Shown: piece after piece, positions 6,163 through 6,519 of the stretch
Position numbering within the stretch: the first letter of the stretch is position 1
Layout of the letters: every line of letters starts with the position of its first letter
Origin: Acidobacteriota bacterium
Lineage (GTDB): Bacteria > Acidobacteriota > Terriglobia > Terriglobales > Acidobacteriaceae
NCBI GenBank assembly: GCA_021779695.1
Contig: JAJYAE010000251.1
Span: forward strand, 1-6,519
Reading direction: 5' to 3'
Length of the DNA: 6,519 nt
The notes under the pieces: generated by a model
The model's input: the letters and a program-made list of their open reading frames with translations, nothing else
The model's database searches: none
Told to the model about the DNA's origin: nothing
Program-made: the position numbers and the translations under genes

Positions 6163-6519
6163 TTGTCTACATTTGCAAAGCGAATTGGTCTTGTTGCGTG
6201 GATCGCTCTTGTCTGCGGATTTGCAGCGCTTCACGCGGTCCATCTGCAGGCAGATTTTCCGAATCACACTCCGTGGTTTCGGGATTGGGCGAAGTACACC
6301 GATGAAGGCTGGTACAGCAATGCTGCAACACGCGCCCACCTGTTTGGCCAGTGGTATCTTGCGGGGGACTTTAACCCTGCGCCGGCAGTGCCAGTATGGC
6401 CCTTTCTTGTGTGGCTGGTATTTTTTGCTACGGGCGTTTCACTGAGTGCGGCGCGCGGCCTGGCGGTGGCATTCTTCTTTTGCAATCTGGGGCTCAGCTA
6501 TCTGCTGCTGCGCGGACGA
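6163..6519 (+). CDS. GT-C fold (ArnT/PMT-like) membrane glycosyltransferase, N-terminal part (3' truncated)
   Basis: The first 119 residues are visible and run off the right edge without a stop. The start is TTG, supported by GAGGGGG 9 nt upstream. Residues 9-27 form a first membrane helix. A periplasmic loop follows with YTDEGWYSNAATRAHLFGQW; its acidic Asp47-Glu48 fits the place of the catalytic or metal-binding acid of the first loop in GT-C transferases. Then comes GDFNPAPAVPVWP (68-80) and at least two more helices (about 77-92 and 97-117). This pattern is typical of glycosyltransferase family 39/ArnT-like proteins, which move sugars from lipid-phosphate carriers to lipids, glycans or proteins at the outer face of the inner membrane. 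The gene follows the permease by 82 bp on the same strand without a clear terminator, so the two may be co-transcribed. Substrate unknown; the family call depends on the N-terminal third only. Confidence 0.75.
   Translation, partial: MSTFAKRIGLVAWIALVCGFAALHAVHLQADFPNHTPWFRDWAKYTDEGWYSNAATRAHLFGQWYLAGDFNPAPAVPVWPFLVWLVFFATGVSLSAARGLAVAFFFCNLGLSYLLLRGR

Overview
The window is GC-rich chromosomal DNA with ordinary bacterial gene density. It probably comes from an acidobacterium of the Terriglobia/Acidobacteriaceae type. That is inferred from remembered resemblance of the FtsX-like permease, the GT-C transferase start and the AsmA-like tail to proteins common there; no search was run. Six genes are supported, two of them cut by the window edges. 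Several use TTG starts.

Left part (1-1773, plus strand): the 3' end of a large AsmA-like envelope protein, then a YfbT-like HAD sugar-phosphate phosphatase. A -10 hexamer lies only 5 bp before the phosphatase ATG, which suggests a leaderless mRNA. Middle part (1777-4653, minus strand): three genes are read leftward. They are a RodZ-like membrane-anchored HTH protein, metK (S-adenosylmethionine synthase, with its own likely promoter, a structured leader and a hairpin terminator), and a secreted alpha-carbonic-anhydrase-fold protein. The carbonic anhydrase gene ends 3 bp from the phosphatase gene, tail to tail. Right part (4977-6519, plus strand): an FtsX/MacB-like ABC permease and the start of a GT-C (ArnT-like) membrane glycosyltransferase. 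The HTH gene and the permease are divergent, with a 323-bp control region between them.

The genes do not form one obvious pathway. Most are envelope-related (AsmA-like, RodZ-like, permease, glycosyltransferase, exported carbonic anhydrase) around the housekeeping gene metK. I see no mobile element, CRISPR array, tRNA or rRNA, and no new multi-gene system.

The points most worth a second look are: (1) the carbonic anhydrase homologue has Glu in place of two of the three zinc-binding His, with the rest of the active-site framework kept; (2) a perfect inverted repeat fills the -35/-10 spacer of the HTH gene promoter, suggesting autoregulation; (3) the metK leader carries a possible anti-Shine-Dalgarno switch; (4) a perfect TAAGGAGG ribosome-binding site before the permease has no well-placed start codon.
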